Source of the DNA: JBNAVJ01 sp049700455
GTDB taxonomy: Bacteria > Bacteroidota > Ignavibacteria > Tepidaquicellales > Tepidaquicellaceae
Assembly (NCBI GenBank): GCA_049700455.1
Contig: JBNAVJ010000001.1
Span: forward strand, 186,001-250,000
Length of the DNA stretch: 64,000 nucleotides
Direction of reading: 5' to 3'
Positions 1 through 9,688 of the stretch are shown one piece after another. Within the stretch, counting starts at the first letter, position 1. Every line of letters starts with the position of its first letter. The notes beneath the pieces are model-generated. The model saw nothing but the letters and a program-made list of their open reading frames with translations, did not search any database and had not been told where the DNA came from. Both the position numbers and the translations under genes were made by a program.

Positions 1-450
1 GTTACAATCGGGAAAGCTTTATCGGGAGGATGTTATCCCGTTAGTGCAGTTTTATCTTCACGAGAAATTTTGGGGGTATTTCAACCAGGAGATCACGGTT
101 CAACTTTTGGAGGAAATCCTCTTGCTTGTGCTGTTGCAAGGGAAAGTATTAGAGTTTTAATTGAAGAAAATCTTATTGAAAGGTCTTTTGAACTTGGAAC
201 TTACTTTCTTGGAGAACTCAAAAAAATTAAATCAGAGCTTGTAAAAGAAATTCGTGGGAAGGGATTATTCATTGGGATTGAACTCAAACCAGAAGCTGGC
301 GGGGCAAGAAAATATTGCGAAGCTTTGAAAGATCTCGGGATTCTGTGTAAAGAAACTCATGAAAATGTAATCCGTTTTGCTCCACCACTTGTTATTACTA
401 AAGATGAAATTGATTGGGTACTTGAAAGAATTAACAAGGTTTTAACATAA
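1..450 (+). CDS. rocD: Ornithine--oxo-acid / acetylornithine-type aminotransferase, C-terminal part
   Basis: Class III PLP-dependent aminotransferase, cut by the left edge of the window; the frame is open from base 1. The first visible residues read VTIGKALSGG, the PLP-lysine motif of ornithine aminotransferase (the Lys is the fifth visible residue), followed by YPVSAVL and the DHGSTFGGNPLA motif that closes the active site around the cofactor phosphate. About 149 residues remain, roughly the last third of a 400-residue enzyme. The family moves the delta-amino group of ornithine to 2-oxoglutarate in the cytosol. YPVSAVL and DHGSTFGGNPL favour RocD over the acetylornithine enzyme ArgD, but the substrate-selective N-terminal half is not visible, so the choice is probable rather than certain. 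It ends about 100 bases before the next gene on the same strand. Confidence 0.8.
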   Translation, partial: VTIGKALSGGCYPVSAVLSSREILGVFQPGDHGSTFGGNPLACAVARESIRVLIEENLIERSFELGTYFLGELKKIKSELVKEIRGKGLFIGIELKPEAGGARKYCEALKDLGILCKETHENVIRFAPPLVITKDEIDWVLERINKVLT

Positions 451-548
451 CATCTTCTTCTCAATTGACTATGAGATGAATTGAAATTTGTGTAAGTTTT
501 TTAAATATTTAGTATTATAGAAAGTAAGTAAAATAATAACCGACTGAT

Positions 549-2825
549 ATGAAGGGAAGAATATTTTTAGTTCTTGTTATATTTATTGTTTTTAACAGGA
601 CAGGAGTCTCTGCGGCTAAATGGGAAACATTTACAGACTTGAAGAATGTAGTCTCTATTTCTGTTAGCTCATCACAAAACCTTGCTTACTGTGCTACTTC
701 AGGTGGGTTATTTGTAGTTGATCTTTCTAATGGAAGAGTACTGGAAAAATATAATAACGTAAATGGTCTTGTTAGTAATAATCTTACCACAACTATTATA
801 GATAAGTTCAACAGGTTATGGTTGGGGGCATCAGATGGCTCAATTGTAATTTTTGATTATTTAAATAAGAAATGGAATTATATTTATGATATTAAGAACT
901 CAAATGAAGCTAACAAAAGTATAAATTATTTTATTACTTATCAGGACTACATTTTTGCAGCAACAGGTTTTGGCATTCAGAAAATTTCAGTAAATAATTT
1001 TTCATTTGTAGATGCACCATATTACCAGTTAGGCTCTTTTAATAGCAAGACGTCAGTTAATACACTTGTTATTTATACCGACAAAATTTTTGCAGGAACC
1101 TCTGTGGGAATTGCATATGCAAGGCTTAGGAGCAGTAATTTAAATAATCCCGGTTCCTGGTTAAATTATAATCAGTCGCCATTAAACGGTAATGTTCGGT
1201 GTTTTGAAGAATTTAACGGGTATTTGTTCGCTGGAAGTGACAGTGGATTTGTATATTATGATACACTAAACTGGAATTTGTATCCAAATTATTCTTTAGC
1301 TCATACCCCTATCAGATCACTTAAATCTGTTAGTAACTATTTATACATAGCAACACCTAATAGTTTATTATTTGCTCATCAGGATTCCCTTACTTCTCCT
1401 GTTACTTTTATGTATGGTGATAGTTATAATACTATTAACAGTGATATCAATAAAAACATCATCATTGGTGTTTACGAAAAAGGGCTAAGAGCTAAAATAA
1501 ATAATAGCTACACAGACATATATCCTGATTGTCCAAACAGAAATTCTTTTGATGACATAGTAGAAGATGACTTCGGAAATATGTGGTTTGCTGGAGGCGC
1601 GTTGGATGCAGGATTTTACAGATTTGATGGTAAAATCTGGACATTTTTTACAATTGACAAGTACCCTGCAATTGGTAACAGTAATTTTTTTCGAAGAATC
1701 ATAGCGGGACGTGGTCAGGTTTGGGCTCTTGGTTATGGGGGTGGACCTACTCGAATAGTAAATGATAATATAAAGAACTTTAACCCACAAAATTCTAATT
1801 TACCCGGTATTCCAGCCAACCCAAACTATTGTGTTCCTTTTGGAGGGGCTTTTGATAATAATGGAGTTTTGTGGTTATCTTTCTATGTTTCGAATAGTGG
1901 CGGTTCCATCTATGCATACTCAGGAAATGACAGTGTCTGGATAAGAATACCAAATCCCCCAGTAATTTCAGCTTCAAATCTTGAGCAAGTTGCTGTTGAC
2001 AGCTACAATACGAAATGGGTTGTATCTGGAGAAACAACCCCTCGTGGGGTTTACTTTTATAACGAGAATGGAACACTTGGAAATCTCAATGATGATATAT
2101 CTGGATTTTATTCACTGAGTGACTTTGGACCGGAAGTCACTGATATAAAAGACTTATTAGTTGACAAAAATAATGAGATCTGGATTGCTACCTCAAATGG
2201 AGTCTTTATAATAAACGATCCTCTTTCGGCAATAAGGAACCCAAATCAAAAACCAGCTCCAGTAAAACTCGGGATAATCTCCGGAAATTTGAGAGTACCT
2301 TTCACTGAAAATTGTAATTGCATAGCAATAGATATACTAAACCAAAAATGGATAGGAACTGATATCAACGGTGTATTTCATCTTTCAGAAGATGGTTCCA
2401 CTTTAATTGAACAATTTAATACAAATAACAGCCCGATTCTTTCTAATAGAATAACCTCTATTTATGTTAGTCAGAAAACTGGCAAAGCATATTTTGGAAC
2501 TAATAATGGGTTATCAGCTTTCCAGACTTATGCTATTCAACCTGTAGAAAACTTTGATAAAATTGTTTGTGCTCCAAATCCTTATATAGTACCCTCTTCA
2601 GTTGAATTGCATATTGATGGACTGGTAGAAAATTCTTCTATTAAGATAATGACATTAAATGGAGAAGTAATTGCAGAGTTTGACTCTCCAGGGGGAAAAG
2701 TTGCCTATTGGAATGGAATAGGAAAGAATGGTAAATATGCTGCCTCCGGGATATATATTGTTGTTGCCTATAATAGTAATGGAAGTAAAGTAGGAACAGG
2801 AAAACTTGTTATTTTAAAAAAGTAA
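549..2825 (+). CDS. PorZ-like beta-propeller protein with T9SS sorting-type C-terminus
   Basis: A 758-residue exported protein with a signal peptide at residues 1-22. The N-terminal half starts with WETFTDLKNV and has repeated short blocks such as LAYCATSGGLFVVD, RLWLGASDGSIVIF and EIWIATSNGVFII. These are typical of the two-component-regulator propeller repeats in PorZ, the propeller component of the type IX secretion attachment complex. The last ~90 residues (from about 668, CAPNPYI...SGIYIVVAYNSNG...LVILKK) are a FlgD-like/T9SS type A sorting domain. Length is close to PorZ of Porphyromonas (about 770). PorZ itself is thought to bind A-LPS at the cell surface; whether this copy is the T9SS component or only a cargo protein is inferred. 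It is followed by hisA after 3 bases, so they are probably cotranscribed. Confidence 0.65.
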   Translation: MKGRIFLVLVIFIVFNRTGVSAAKWETFTDLKNVVSISVSSSQNLAYCATSGGLFVVDLSNGRVLEKYNNVNGLVSNNLTTTIIDKFNRLWLGASDGSIVIFDYLNKKWNYIYDIKNSNEANKSINYFITYQDYIFAATGFGIQKISVNNFSFVDAPYYQLGSFNSKTSVNTLVIYTDKIFAGTSVGIAYARLRSSNLNNPGSWLNYNQSPLNGNVRCFEEFNGYLFAGSDSGFVYYDTLNWNLYPNYSLAHTPIRSLKSVSNYLYIATPNSLLFAHQDSLTSPVTFMYGDSYNTINSDINKNIIIGVYEKGLRAKINNSYTDIYPDCPNRNSFDDIVEDDFGNMWFAGGALDAGFYRFDGKIWTFFTIDKYPAIGNSNFFRRIIAGRGQVWALGYGGGPTRIVNDNIKNFNPQNSNLPGIPANPNYCVPFGGAFDNNGVLWLSFYVSNSGGSIYAYSGNDSVWIRIPNPPVISASNLEQVAVDSYNTKWVVSGETTPRGVYFYNENGTLGNLNDDISGFYSLSDFGPEVTDIKDLLVDKNNEIWIATSNGVFIINDPLSAIRNPNQKPAPVKLGIISGNLRVPFTENCNCIAIDILNQKWIGTDINGVFHLSEDGSTLIEQFNTNNSPILSNRITSIYVSQKTGKAYFGTNNGLSAFQTYAIQPVENFDKIVCAPNPYIVPSSVELHIDGLVENSSIKIMTLNGEVIAEFDSPGGKVAYWNGIGKNGKYAASGIYIVVAYNSNGSKVGTGKLVILKK

Positions 2826-2828
2826 AAT

Positions 2829-3590
2829 ATGTTAGTAATTCCAGTCATAGATATTAAAGAGGGTAATTGTGTACGGGTTATTCATGGTTTGGATATTGAA
2901 ACAAATTATTATTGCGGAAGTCCAATAACTGTTGCAAGACTTTTGAGAAAGGAAAACTTCCGTGTTATTCATATTACAGATCTTGATGGAGCAATAAAGG
3001 GAGGAATGGGAAATTACGACATAATCAAAAAAATTGCCCATTCTGTAGATATTCCTATTCAACTTGCAGGCGGAATTAGAAGTTTTGAAATAGCAAAGAA
3101 AATTATAGAAGATCTTGGAGTTTACCGGATAGTTGTTGGGACTGGCGCAATTACTAATCCAGATATGGTAAAACAAATTCTTGATGTATACTCGCCGTCA
3201 AAACTTGTAGTAGGAATAGATGAAAAATTGAACAATGTTGTTACAAACGGTTGGGTTAATTATGCTAATATCACACCGCTGGATTTTGCAAAATACATGG
3301 AACAACTCGGGGTTCAAAGAATTATATACCAGGATGTTACTCGCGTCGGGAACTATTCTGGACCCTTTATCGAACGACTACTTGAAATTGCTTCCGCAAC
3401 GAAACTAAAAATAACCTCTGCAGGAGGAATTGGTAGTTATCAACACCTAAAACAATTAGTAGATCTTAAAAATCCCCAGATCGACTCGGTGATGATTTCA
3501 CGAGCACTTTATGAAAATAGATTTCCCTGTCAAGCCCTTTGGAGAGATATTGAAAAAGTAGATATTTCTCTCGACTTACCAAAAGTCTGA
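2829..3590 (+). CDS. hisA: HisA-type phosphoribosyl isomerase (ProFAR isomerase)
   Basis: 253-residue (beta/alpha)8 enzyme matching HisA along its whole length. HisA converts ProFAR to PRFAR in histidine synthesis by an Amadori rearrangement. It begins with MLVIPVIDIKEG, in which Asp8 is the expected general base. Other family blocks are HITDLDGA (about 48-55), IQLAGGIRS (77-85, first phosphate site), VVGIDEK (Asp131), YQDVTRVGNYSGP (Asp169, the expected catalytic acid, and Thr171) and ITSAGGIGS (second phosphate site). No other his gene lies in the window. It is squeezed between a PorZ-like gene (3-base gap) and a DUF4159 gene (3-base gap), an unusual neighbourhood for hisA. A PriA-like dual activity with phosphoribosylanthranilate cannot be excluded from sequence alone. 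Confidence 0.88.
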   Translation: MLVIPVIDIKEGNCVRVIHGLDIETNYYCGSPITVARLLRKENFRVIHITDLDGAIKGGMGNYDIIKKIAHSVDIPIQLAGGIRSFEIAKKIIEDLGVYRIVVGTGAITNPDMVKQILDVYSPSKLVVGIDEKLNNVVTNGWVNYANITPLDFAKYMEQLGVQRIIYQDVTRVGNYSGPFIERLLEIASATKLKITSAGGIGSYQHLKQLVDLKNPQIDSVMISRALYENRFPCQALWRDIEKVDISLDLPKV

Positions 3591-3593
3591 TTT

Positions 3594-4268
3594 ATGCGAA
3601 GATTTCTTATAATTATATTTTGCTTTATATTCTCATTCCTGTTTTCACAGGGGAGTAAAGAGACCAACGGGACTTTATTTAAACTCGTAAGGCTAAAGTA
3701 TTCCGGGGGTGGCGATTGGTACAACGACCCTTCTGCTGAACAAAATATGATGGAATATCTAAACAAAAATACAAATATAGAGACTGATAAACCTGGCTTC
3801 TACACTGTTGATGTTGCATCGAACGAAATTTTCAACTATCCATTTTTAATATTAACAGGACATGGGAATATTAGTTTTTCATCAGAAGAAGCAGCAAGAC
3901 TTCGAAAGTATTGCGAACGCGGGGGATTTTTATATGCCGATGATGATTACGGTATGGACACGGCATTTAGACGTGAAATAAAGAAGATTTTCCCAGAGCA
4001 GGAGTTAAAAGAACTTCCGTTTTCTCACCAAATTTATAACATTCATTATTCATTTCGTTCAGGACTTCCAAAAATTCACGAGCACAATGGAAAACCTCCA
4101 CAAGGTTTTGGGATTTTCCTTGACGGACGAATGTGTGTATATTATACATATGAAACAAATATTACAGATGGTTGGGCTGATACAAAAGAACATAATGATC
4201 CCCCTGAGAAACGAGAAGAGGCTTTTAAAATGGGAACTAATATTATCGTATATGCATTAATGTATTAA
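3594..4268 (+). CDS. DUF4159 domain protein, exported
   Basis: 224-residue protein with an N-terminal signal peptide (MRRFLIIIFCFIFSFLFSQG). The mature part starts LVRLKYSGGGDWYNDPS and contains FLILTGHGNISFSSEEAARLRKYCERGGFLYADDDYG, the pattern of DUF4159, a glutamine-amidotransferase-like fold found in periplasmic proteins of Bacteroidota and other phyla. Biochemical function is unknown. The TGHG and GGFLYADD blocks occupy the positions of the flavodoxin-like core in that fold, but no catalytic Cys triad is evident. It follows hisA after 3 bases and ends one base before the convergent ubiX stop codon. In other genomes DUF4159 proteins often sit near BatA/MoxR-type genes; none is seen here. 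Confidence 0.8.
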   Translation: MRRFLIIIFCFIFSFLFSQGSKETNGTLFKLVRLKYSGGGDWYNDPSAEQNMMEYLNKNTNIETDKPGFYTVDVASNEIFNYPFLILTGHGNISFSSEEAARLRKYCERGGFLYADDDYGMDTAFRREIKKIFPEQELKELPFSHQIYNIHYSFRSGLPKIHEHNGKPPQGFGIFLDGRMCVYYTYETNITDGWADTKEHNDPPEKREEAFKMGTNIIVYALMY

Positions 4269-4922
4269 TTAAATACTCAACGTTTCTCCCCTCATTAGGA
4301 CTGACATAGTTTTTTCAGCAATATAATCTCCTAAATCATTAAAGTCTTTCGGAGAATTATCATATGCAGGCATAGCAGGCACTACAAAACCACCAGCTTC
4401 AAGCACGGATAGCATATTCTTTATATATATTTTATTAACAGGTGTTTCACGAGGAACAAGTACAAGGGGCTTGTTGTTAGAAAGAATCCAGTCTGCTGCT
4501 TTTTCAATAAGATTCCTACTGCTTCCGTTAGCAATACCAGAAAGATAATCAGTAGAGCAAGGAGATACTATCATTCCAAAAACGTTGTACGTCTCAAGAA
4601 AAATTTCGGATTTAATGTCAAGATTATTATGGAATTTAATTTGAGCCTTATGAATCATAATCTCCGGGAAAGTGCTCTGAATTGTGTTATGTTTTAACTC
4701 CACCCCACACTCACGAAACAAAGTGTAATTTGCATATTCTGTAAGTATAAGGTCTATATTAAAATCATTAACAATCAAGGTGCGTAACATTCGTAGTCCA
4801 TAAATTGCACCGCTGGTACCAGTTATGGCAAGGATAACATTTTTACCATCTCCTCGGTACATTCTGGTTATTGGTTTAGTTTCTGTTTGGGGTATTGTTG
4901 CAATATCTTCTGTTGTACCCAT
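4269..4922 (-). CDS. ubiX: Flavin prenyltransferase UbiX
   Basis: 217-residue homologue of UbiX/PAD1, which adds a dimethylallyl group to FMN to make the prenyl-FMN cofactor of UbiD-type decarboxylases. Diagnostic blocks are VILAITGTSGAIYGLRML (FMN phosphate loop, about 29-46), SPCSTDYLSGIANGSSRNLIEKAADW (FMN and prenyl-phosphate site) and LVLVPRETPVNKIYIKNML near the C-terminus. The annotated start gives a ~27-residue polar extension before the Rossmann core; the internal Met at residue 21 (base 4862) would give a more usual length and may be the true start. No UbiD partner is in the window. The gene is convergent with DUF4159 and is the last member of a minus-strand run with the permease-like gene and mltG. 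Confidence 0.88.
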   Translation of the reverse strand: MGTTEDIATIPQTETKPITRMYRGDGKNVILAITGTSGAIYGLRMLRTLIVNDFNIDLILTEYANYTLFRECGVELKHNTIQSTFPEIMIHKAQIKFHNNLDIKSEIFLETYNVFGMIVSPCSTDYLSGIANGSSRNLIEKAADWILSNNKPLVLVPRETPVNKIYIKNMLSVLEAGGFVVPAMPAYDNSPKDFNDLGDYIAEKTMSVLMRGETLSI

Positions 4923-4931
4923 AAGAAAGTG

Positions 4932-6455
4932 TTATTTTTTTGTTCGTAAAAATATTTCTAAAAAGATAAATAAACCTATAGTAACAAGAAGAAAAACAAC
5001 CACATTTTTGAAGGCTAAAATTTGAAAAATTAAAAATACAACACCTATTGGGAGTATAAAAATAACGTCACCCAATCTTGTAAAAGAACTATATCTGGAG
5101 CTTGGTAACGAAAATGGAAGTATTTTAATATTAATTAAATTTAATGAATTTAAAAAAATTATAAAAGAAAATATAAAAATCATATTCGCAATAACCGCTA
5201 TTTTGTCTACAACAAACAACAAACAAATAGAGACAGCAATGAATATAGGAAACAACAGAAAAACCGACACAAAAACTATTACACCTATCCAGAATAATTT
5301 ACTGCTTTGAATAGGGAGAGACTTATAAAATTCAACTATGTTTACCGTTCCCTCTTCAGAATATAAAAAATTCACCAGCAATAGTCTTGAGCTAAGAAGC
5401 AATAGTAAGGTTATAGAAGGATTGAGAACTTCTATTTCCGTCTTAAAAAACCAAAATGATGGGTCGGGATTAAAAAAAATATTACTCTGGTTAGTGAAAA
5501 TTATTACAACAGTAGAAAGCAGAGGTAGTATAAGGATTGGAAAGATTCGCATCCTTAAGGATTTTGAACGAAGAAACATATTCAATGCCAACCAATAACC
5601 TGCTCGGGTATCGCTATTCTTTAGTATGGCTTTTTCTACATCTTGAAATAAAAAAATACTTTTAAGCCCCGAATACACTTTCCGTTGCGAGTTCTGATTT
5701 AACAGAATTTCGGATACTAAAAAATATTTATTTATAAATAAAAAATACATCATAAGAAAAAGCGATATAGTAACACCAAACGCTATCCAGAATTCTATTC
5801 CTCCCTCAATTCCTCTTAAGAAAAAATACTGTGGAGTATATTTAATAGGTGTAAAAACTAACAAATTCTCACGTCCCAATTTTATAGTTTCAGAAGTAAT
5901 ACTATTAACTCCTAATACATAAAATATAAATGTAAGTTGAAGTAGGTAAAGGAAAAATCTTGTTTTATGAAATACAAGAAGTGTAACTGTATATAAAATG
6001 GTAATACAGGAGACCGAAGAGAGCACAAACAGGAAACTTACAATTATAAACCGAATAATATCAAACCAGCTCCTATCATAGTAATAGTAGAAAATGCTTT
6101 GTGGTATAACTAAAACCAATACAAAAAATATCAAATAACAAGTAGCAGAGATAAACTTCGAAAGAAAAAGATGCTTATTTTTCAGTGGGAGTGATTTAAT
6201 AAAATTAAGATTAGATTTCTCAAAAAATAAATTATCATACTCACTAAGGATCAATAAACCCATTAGAAACATTGGAGTAGAAAATGAAATTAAGACAAAA
6301 CTATTCTTATCAAACAAGAAATAAGTATTTCCAGAGAGTAAAACATTTGCAATTAAATAGGAAATTATTATGGCAATTACTCTACCCAGTTTTTTCTCTT
6401 CCCTATTGCGAAAATCTATTTTAAGAAAAAACCTTGTTAGATAAAGTATATCCAT
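4932..6455 (-). CDS. Multi-spanning membrane protein, ABC-2-like permease
   Basis: 507 residues dominated by hydrophobic segments, with perhaps 11-12 membrane helices in two similar halves. Each half begins with a cytoplasmic stretch (LTRFFLKIDFRNREEKK near the start, LNMFLRSKSLRMRIFPILILP near 290) followed by helices. The SEEGTVNIVEFYKSLPIQSSKLFW and NLNFIKSLPLKNKHLFLSKF segments, each with a SLP-x-x-x-x-LF pattern, are typical of ABC-2 type exporter permeases. No ATPase gene is adjacent, so a partner would have to be encoded elsewhere. It starts flush with the end of mltG (no gap), so the two are probably cotranscribed. The assignment is by topology and the paired cytoplasmic motif only; substrate unknown. 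Confidence 0.55.
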   Translation of the reverse strand: MDILYLTRFFLKIDFRNREEKKLGRVIAIIISYLIANVLLSGNTYFLFDKNSFVLISFSTPMFLMGLLILSEYDNLFFEKSNLNFIKSLPLKNKHLFLSKFISATCYLIFFVLVLVIPQSIFYYYYDRSWFDIIRFIIVSFLFVLSSVSCITILYTVTLLVFHKTRFFLYLLQLTFIFYVLGVNSITSETIKLGRENLLVFTPIKYTPQYFFLRGIEGGIEFWIAFGVTISLFLMMYFLFINKYFLVSEILLNQNSQRKVYSGLKSIFLFQDVEKAILKNSDTRAGYWLALNMFLRSKSLRMRIFPILILPLLSTVVIIFTNQSNIFFNPDPSFWFFKTEIEVLNPSITLLLLLSSRLLLVNFLYSEEGTVNIVEFYKSLPIQSSKLFWIGVIVFVSVFLLFPIFIAVSICLLFVVDKIAVIANMIFIFSFIIFLNSLNLINIKILPFSLPSSRYSSFTRLGDVIFILPIGVVFLIFQILAFKNVVVFLLVTIGLFIFLEIFLRTKK

Positions 6456-7583
6456 TTATTCTGTATTACTACTTTTCTTGATTTCTTCAATTGTTTTGAG
6501 GTGTTCTTCATAAGTTTCTGAGAATTTATGTCTTCCCTGACCAATAGCCACAAAAAAATAATAATTATGTTCCTGGGGATTCAGTGCTGCTTTAATTGCA
6601 TCAAGACCAGGGTTATTAATCGGGGCCGGGGGTAACCCATAATGTCTATAAGTATTATAAGGAGAATCATACTTTAAGTCTTGAAGCGTCAAACGTGGTT
6701 TTGGTCCATCAGGGATTACATATTGTACCGTAGGATCAGCTTCCAATTTCATTCCCTTTTTCAAACGGTTGTAATATACACCTGCTATTATAGGCATTTC
6801 ATCTTTTTCTGTGGTTTCACCTTGAATGATGGAAGCAAGAGTAATAATCTCCAGCAAGTTTTTGTTTTTTGACTGAAGTCCATTTTTAATCTCTATATTA
6901 TTGTAAACTCTTTTAAGAAATTCATTAAAAAGTATTGTTACTAAGCCTGATTCTGTAATATCTAAGGGGAGGAAATACGTTTCCGGGAACAAAAAGCCTT
7001 CCAGCGTTTCAACTTTTCCTTTTAAGCCAAGAATATTAAGAAGCGAGTCATTTTTACACTCTGAAAGAAATTTCTCAGAAGATAGTTTTAATTTAGTTTC
7101 AACTAATTTACCAATGTATTTCAAAGTAGCTCCTTCATAAACCGTAAATTTTTCATACTTTAAGAGATTTTTATCTGTTAGCATATGTAGAACATCAATG
7201 TTTCTAATCCCGCTTCTAAACACATATTTCCCTGAGATTAAATTCCCCTCTTTTCCACTAAATTTTACAAGCAACTTGAAAAATATCTTATGCTGTATTA
7301 CTTTAAGTTCAACCAGCTCGTTTATAACCTGGTCAGCATTTTTACCTGGTAATAAAATGTATTGAATTTCCTCTAACTCTTTAAATTCATTTTTGCCATA
7401 CACAATACTATAGAATAACCACCAGCTAACACTCCCCCAGAGGACAAAAAAACAAATTAAAATCAAAAGGGATTTTGTTAAAGGGTTTCTCTTAAAAACA
7501 AGGGAAAATCTGTTGTGAATATCACCTGATTTTTTAAAAAACTCTAATACTTTTCCAGTAAGTCGCTTTGTCAAAAAACTCAC
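6456..7583 (-). CDS. mltG: Endolytic murein transglycosylase MltG
   Basis: 375-residue YceG/MltG protein, which cuts nascent peptidoglycan glycan strands at the inner membrane. A single membrane helix lies at about residues 38-60 after a basic cytoplasmic tail. A LysM-like region follows (YILLPGKNADQVINELVE, about 75-92). The catalytic domain has GFLFPETY (196-203), ITLASIIQGET (247-257), ADPTVQYVIPDGP and the GLPPAPINNPGLDAIKAALNP block. Glu256 aligns with the catalytic Glu218 of E. coli MltG; the upstream Glu of E. coli EKET is Gln here. All core motifs are present, so it should be active. The permease-like gene follows directly with no spacer. In many bacteria mltG is next to tmk/holB or ruvX; that context is absent here. 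Confidence 0.92.
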   Translation of the reverse strand: MSFLTKRLTGKVLEFFKKSGDIHNRFSLVFKRNPLTKSLLILICFFVLWGSVSWWLFYSIVYGKNEFKELEEIQYILLPGKNADQVINELVELKVIQHKIFFKLLVKFSGKEGNLISGKYVFRSGIRNIDVLHMLTDKNLLKYEKFTVYEGATLKYIGKLVETKLKLSSEKFLSECKNDSLLNILGLKGKVETLEGFLFPETYFLPLDITESGLVTILFNEFLKRVYNNIEIKNGLQSKNKNLLEIITLASIIQGETTEKDEMPIIAGVYYNRLKKGMKLEADPTVQYVIPDGPKPRLTLQDLKYDSPYNTYRHYGLPPAPINNPGLDAIKAALNPQEHNYYFFVAIGQGRHKFSETYEEHLKTIEEIKKSSNTE

Positions 7584-7678
7584 TTTTATTTGCTCCCTTT
7601 CTGTCTTAACAATAGTTCAGTTAAGTTTCGAGCTTTTAAAATAATAAGCTGTTCAAAATTACATCAATAAAATTTTTA

Positions 7679-9688
7679 CTATTGAAAAACCCTGCAGGAA
7701 TCAGGTAAGGAATTGTAAACGTCCTGTACTTTCTTATTATTAGGTAAATTTAAGACCACTTTTTTAAGAAGTTGTGCTGCTGCCTTACAATTATTTTGAA
7801 CCTTATAAAACATTGCAAGTTCTATATTTGCTTCGTTATATTCAGGGAAATAATAAAGAGCTTTTTTCAAATTGCTCTCGAAACTCTTCATATCACCTGT
7901 TAAAAGGAATGCATTTGCCACAATAAAATAAGTAACAGCTGCATTAGGTTGACTTCTCAAACTTTCCTCAAGATATCTTAAAGCCATAGCAATATTGTTT
8001 TGCGTCAGAAGTTCTTGTGCCATAGTATTAAGACTATTGGCTTTCTTGCTTAGAATTATTGTTTTATCCGGGTAAAATTTATAAACCTCCATAGTTTCAC
8101 CTGGGTAGCGGTCAAGTACTGCCTTTCCTGGTTGTGAAATAAGAATTTGAGTTAGATCAAAACTACTAAATACTGGGTTTTGATTACTAACCCTGTACCA
8201 CTCCTTTAAAAAAGCAAGATAAGTTACTCCTTGCTGCTTCATAAATTGTTCCATATATGAAACATAGCCTGTATCTCCTACGTTTTTTATAACTTCTGGA
8301 GTAACAAGTCCTGCTATATCAACAATTTTGCGATCACTATAAAACCCTATAGCACCAACATCATGCGTGGCTATTATATCGTTTTCGTTAGTATTGTCCC
8401 TTAACCATTTAGCAGTAACGACCTGACGATCATTTATATACTTACACTCATTAGCATAGGCTTTCTTATTTTCAACATAATCCGAAAAACTCCACAGTAT
8501 GGAAATGATAAACCCCCCCATCATTAACCAAATTGCCACCCGTCGGCTATGTAATAATCTCCCTACAACAATAGCAATGTACTTAAATCCAATAACACTT
8601 GTAAGTATGTAAAAAGGAATAACAGGCATTAAATATCTACCAAATCTGTGAGCATAAGGCAACTTATACCAATATACAAAAATGATTGTAAAAATAAAGA
8701 CAACATACAAAATGCATTCGTGATATTTTTTCTGTTTAAGGCTTGACCCTATATCCAGGACACCAAATATAAATCCAACACCTATTAAGAGGTATTCTCC
8801 CTTTGTGAAATATTTAAAGACTTCCAATTCAAGAAAATCAGTTCTGCTTTTGAACTCTGGGGAATAATATGCAAGTTTTGCATTATAAGTATTGGGCAAT
8901 AAAGTACCAGATAGCCAGAGATTCATTAACAAGTAAAGAACTACGATACCACTAAATGCACCAGCTAATTTTAAAAAATCCCGGCGAGTAAAGAGATTTT
9001 CGTTTGATTTATTTCGGCGATAAAGATAGTATCTGATTGCATAATCTATCAAAAGAGCAAGGATAAAAGTTAAACCATCCGGCCTCAACCACAGAATTAA
9101 TCCAAGGAAAACCCCAGTCATAATAAAGTTGTTCTTCCGATAGTAATAAGTTGTTACCAATAGAGCCAGTATAAACATTGATGTTTCCATTCCGGAAACA
9201 GAAATAAAGTTCATCCATTTATCAGTAACAAATATCAGTGTTGCCAATAAAGCATATATATTCTCTTTTGGAAACTCATAATCTGCCAACTTATAAAACA
9301 TCAATGAGGCCAGCAAAAATGACATAATACCGAGGAAATAGCTAATAATCATTTCATTTTTGTTTACAACATATAAAACCGACAGGATTAAGGTGTATAA
9401 TGGCGAAGTTGAGCCTGCTGTTACCATTTCGTTTTTGTAGTATGAAAAACTGTGATAGTTAACTAAATTTTTAGCAAAAGTAAGATGAATCCATGGATCA
9501 TCTAAAGGAAATCCAAAGTAGCCATTTTGATCAAGAGCACTTTTTACATACAACAAGCTCAAAAAGAACGAAAACAGTGCTATACCTATATATATAACTA
9601 TACGATGAGTTTTAATAGATTCATAGTTCAAATCAAAACTTATAGATGGTTCAGATTTCCTTTTCTTTTTCACAACAGATTTTGCCAT
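7679..9688 (-). CDS. GT-C-type membrane glycosyltransferase-like protein with C-terminal TPRs
   Basis: 669 residues. A basic N-terminal tail (KSVVKKKRKSEPS) is followed by a first membrane helix (about 31-53) and the motif FGFPLDDPWIHLTFAKNL in the first external loop. The acidic DD there is the hallmark position of GT-C enzymes that use polyprenyl-phosphate sugars. About ten more helices follow to residue ~410, then a soluble domain (ATHDVGAIGFYSDRKIVDIAGLVTPE) similar to those of bacterial PMT/ArnT-like proteins. The final ~110 residues contain two to three TPR-like units (LLTQNNIAMALRYLEESLRSQPNAA; SNLKKALYYFPEYNEANIELAMFY). It probably glycosylates an envelope or secreted acceptor; donor and acceptor are unknown. 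It lies alone, 95 bases after mltG on the same strand and about 470 bases from the divergent rho gene. Confidence 0.65.
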   Translation of the reverse strand: MAKSVVKKKRKSEPSISFDLNYESIKTHRIVIYIGIALFSFFLSLLYVKSALDQNGYFGFPLDDPWIHLTFAKNLVNYHSFSYYKNEMVTAGSTSPLYTLILSVLYVVNKNEMIISYFLGIMSFLLASLMFYKLADYEFPKENIYALLATLIFVTDKWMNFISVSGMETSMFILALLVTTYYYRKNNFIMTGVFLGLILWLRPDGLTFILALLIDYAIRYYLYRRNKSNENLFTRRDFLKLAGAFSGIVVLYLLMNLWLSGTLLPNTYNAKLAYYSPEFKSRTDFLELEVFKYFTKGEYLLIGVGFIFGVLDIGSSLKQKKYHECILYVVFIFTIIFVYWYKLPYAHRFGRYLMPVIPFYILTSVIGFKYIAIVVGRLLHSRRVAIWLMMGGFIISILWSFSDYVENKKAYANECKYINDRQVVTAKWLRDNTNENDIIATHDVGAIGFYSDRKIVDIAGLVTPEVIKNVGDTGYVSYMEQFMKQQGVTYLAFLKEWYRVSNQNPVFSSFDLTQILISQPGKAVLDRYPGETMEVYKFYPDKTIILSKKANSLNTMAQELLTQNNIAMALRYLEESLRSQPNAAVTYFIVANAFLLTGDMKSFESNLKKALYYFPEYNEANIELAMFYKVQNNCKAAAQLLKKVVLNLPNNKKVQDVYNSLPDSCRVFQ

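Noticed and set aside
451..548. Possible terminator TCAATT...AATTGA after the aminotransferase
   Set aside because: Only a 6-bp A/T-rich stem with a 12-base loop and no T-run directly after; too weak to report.
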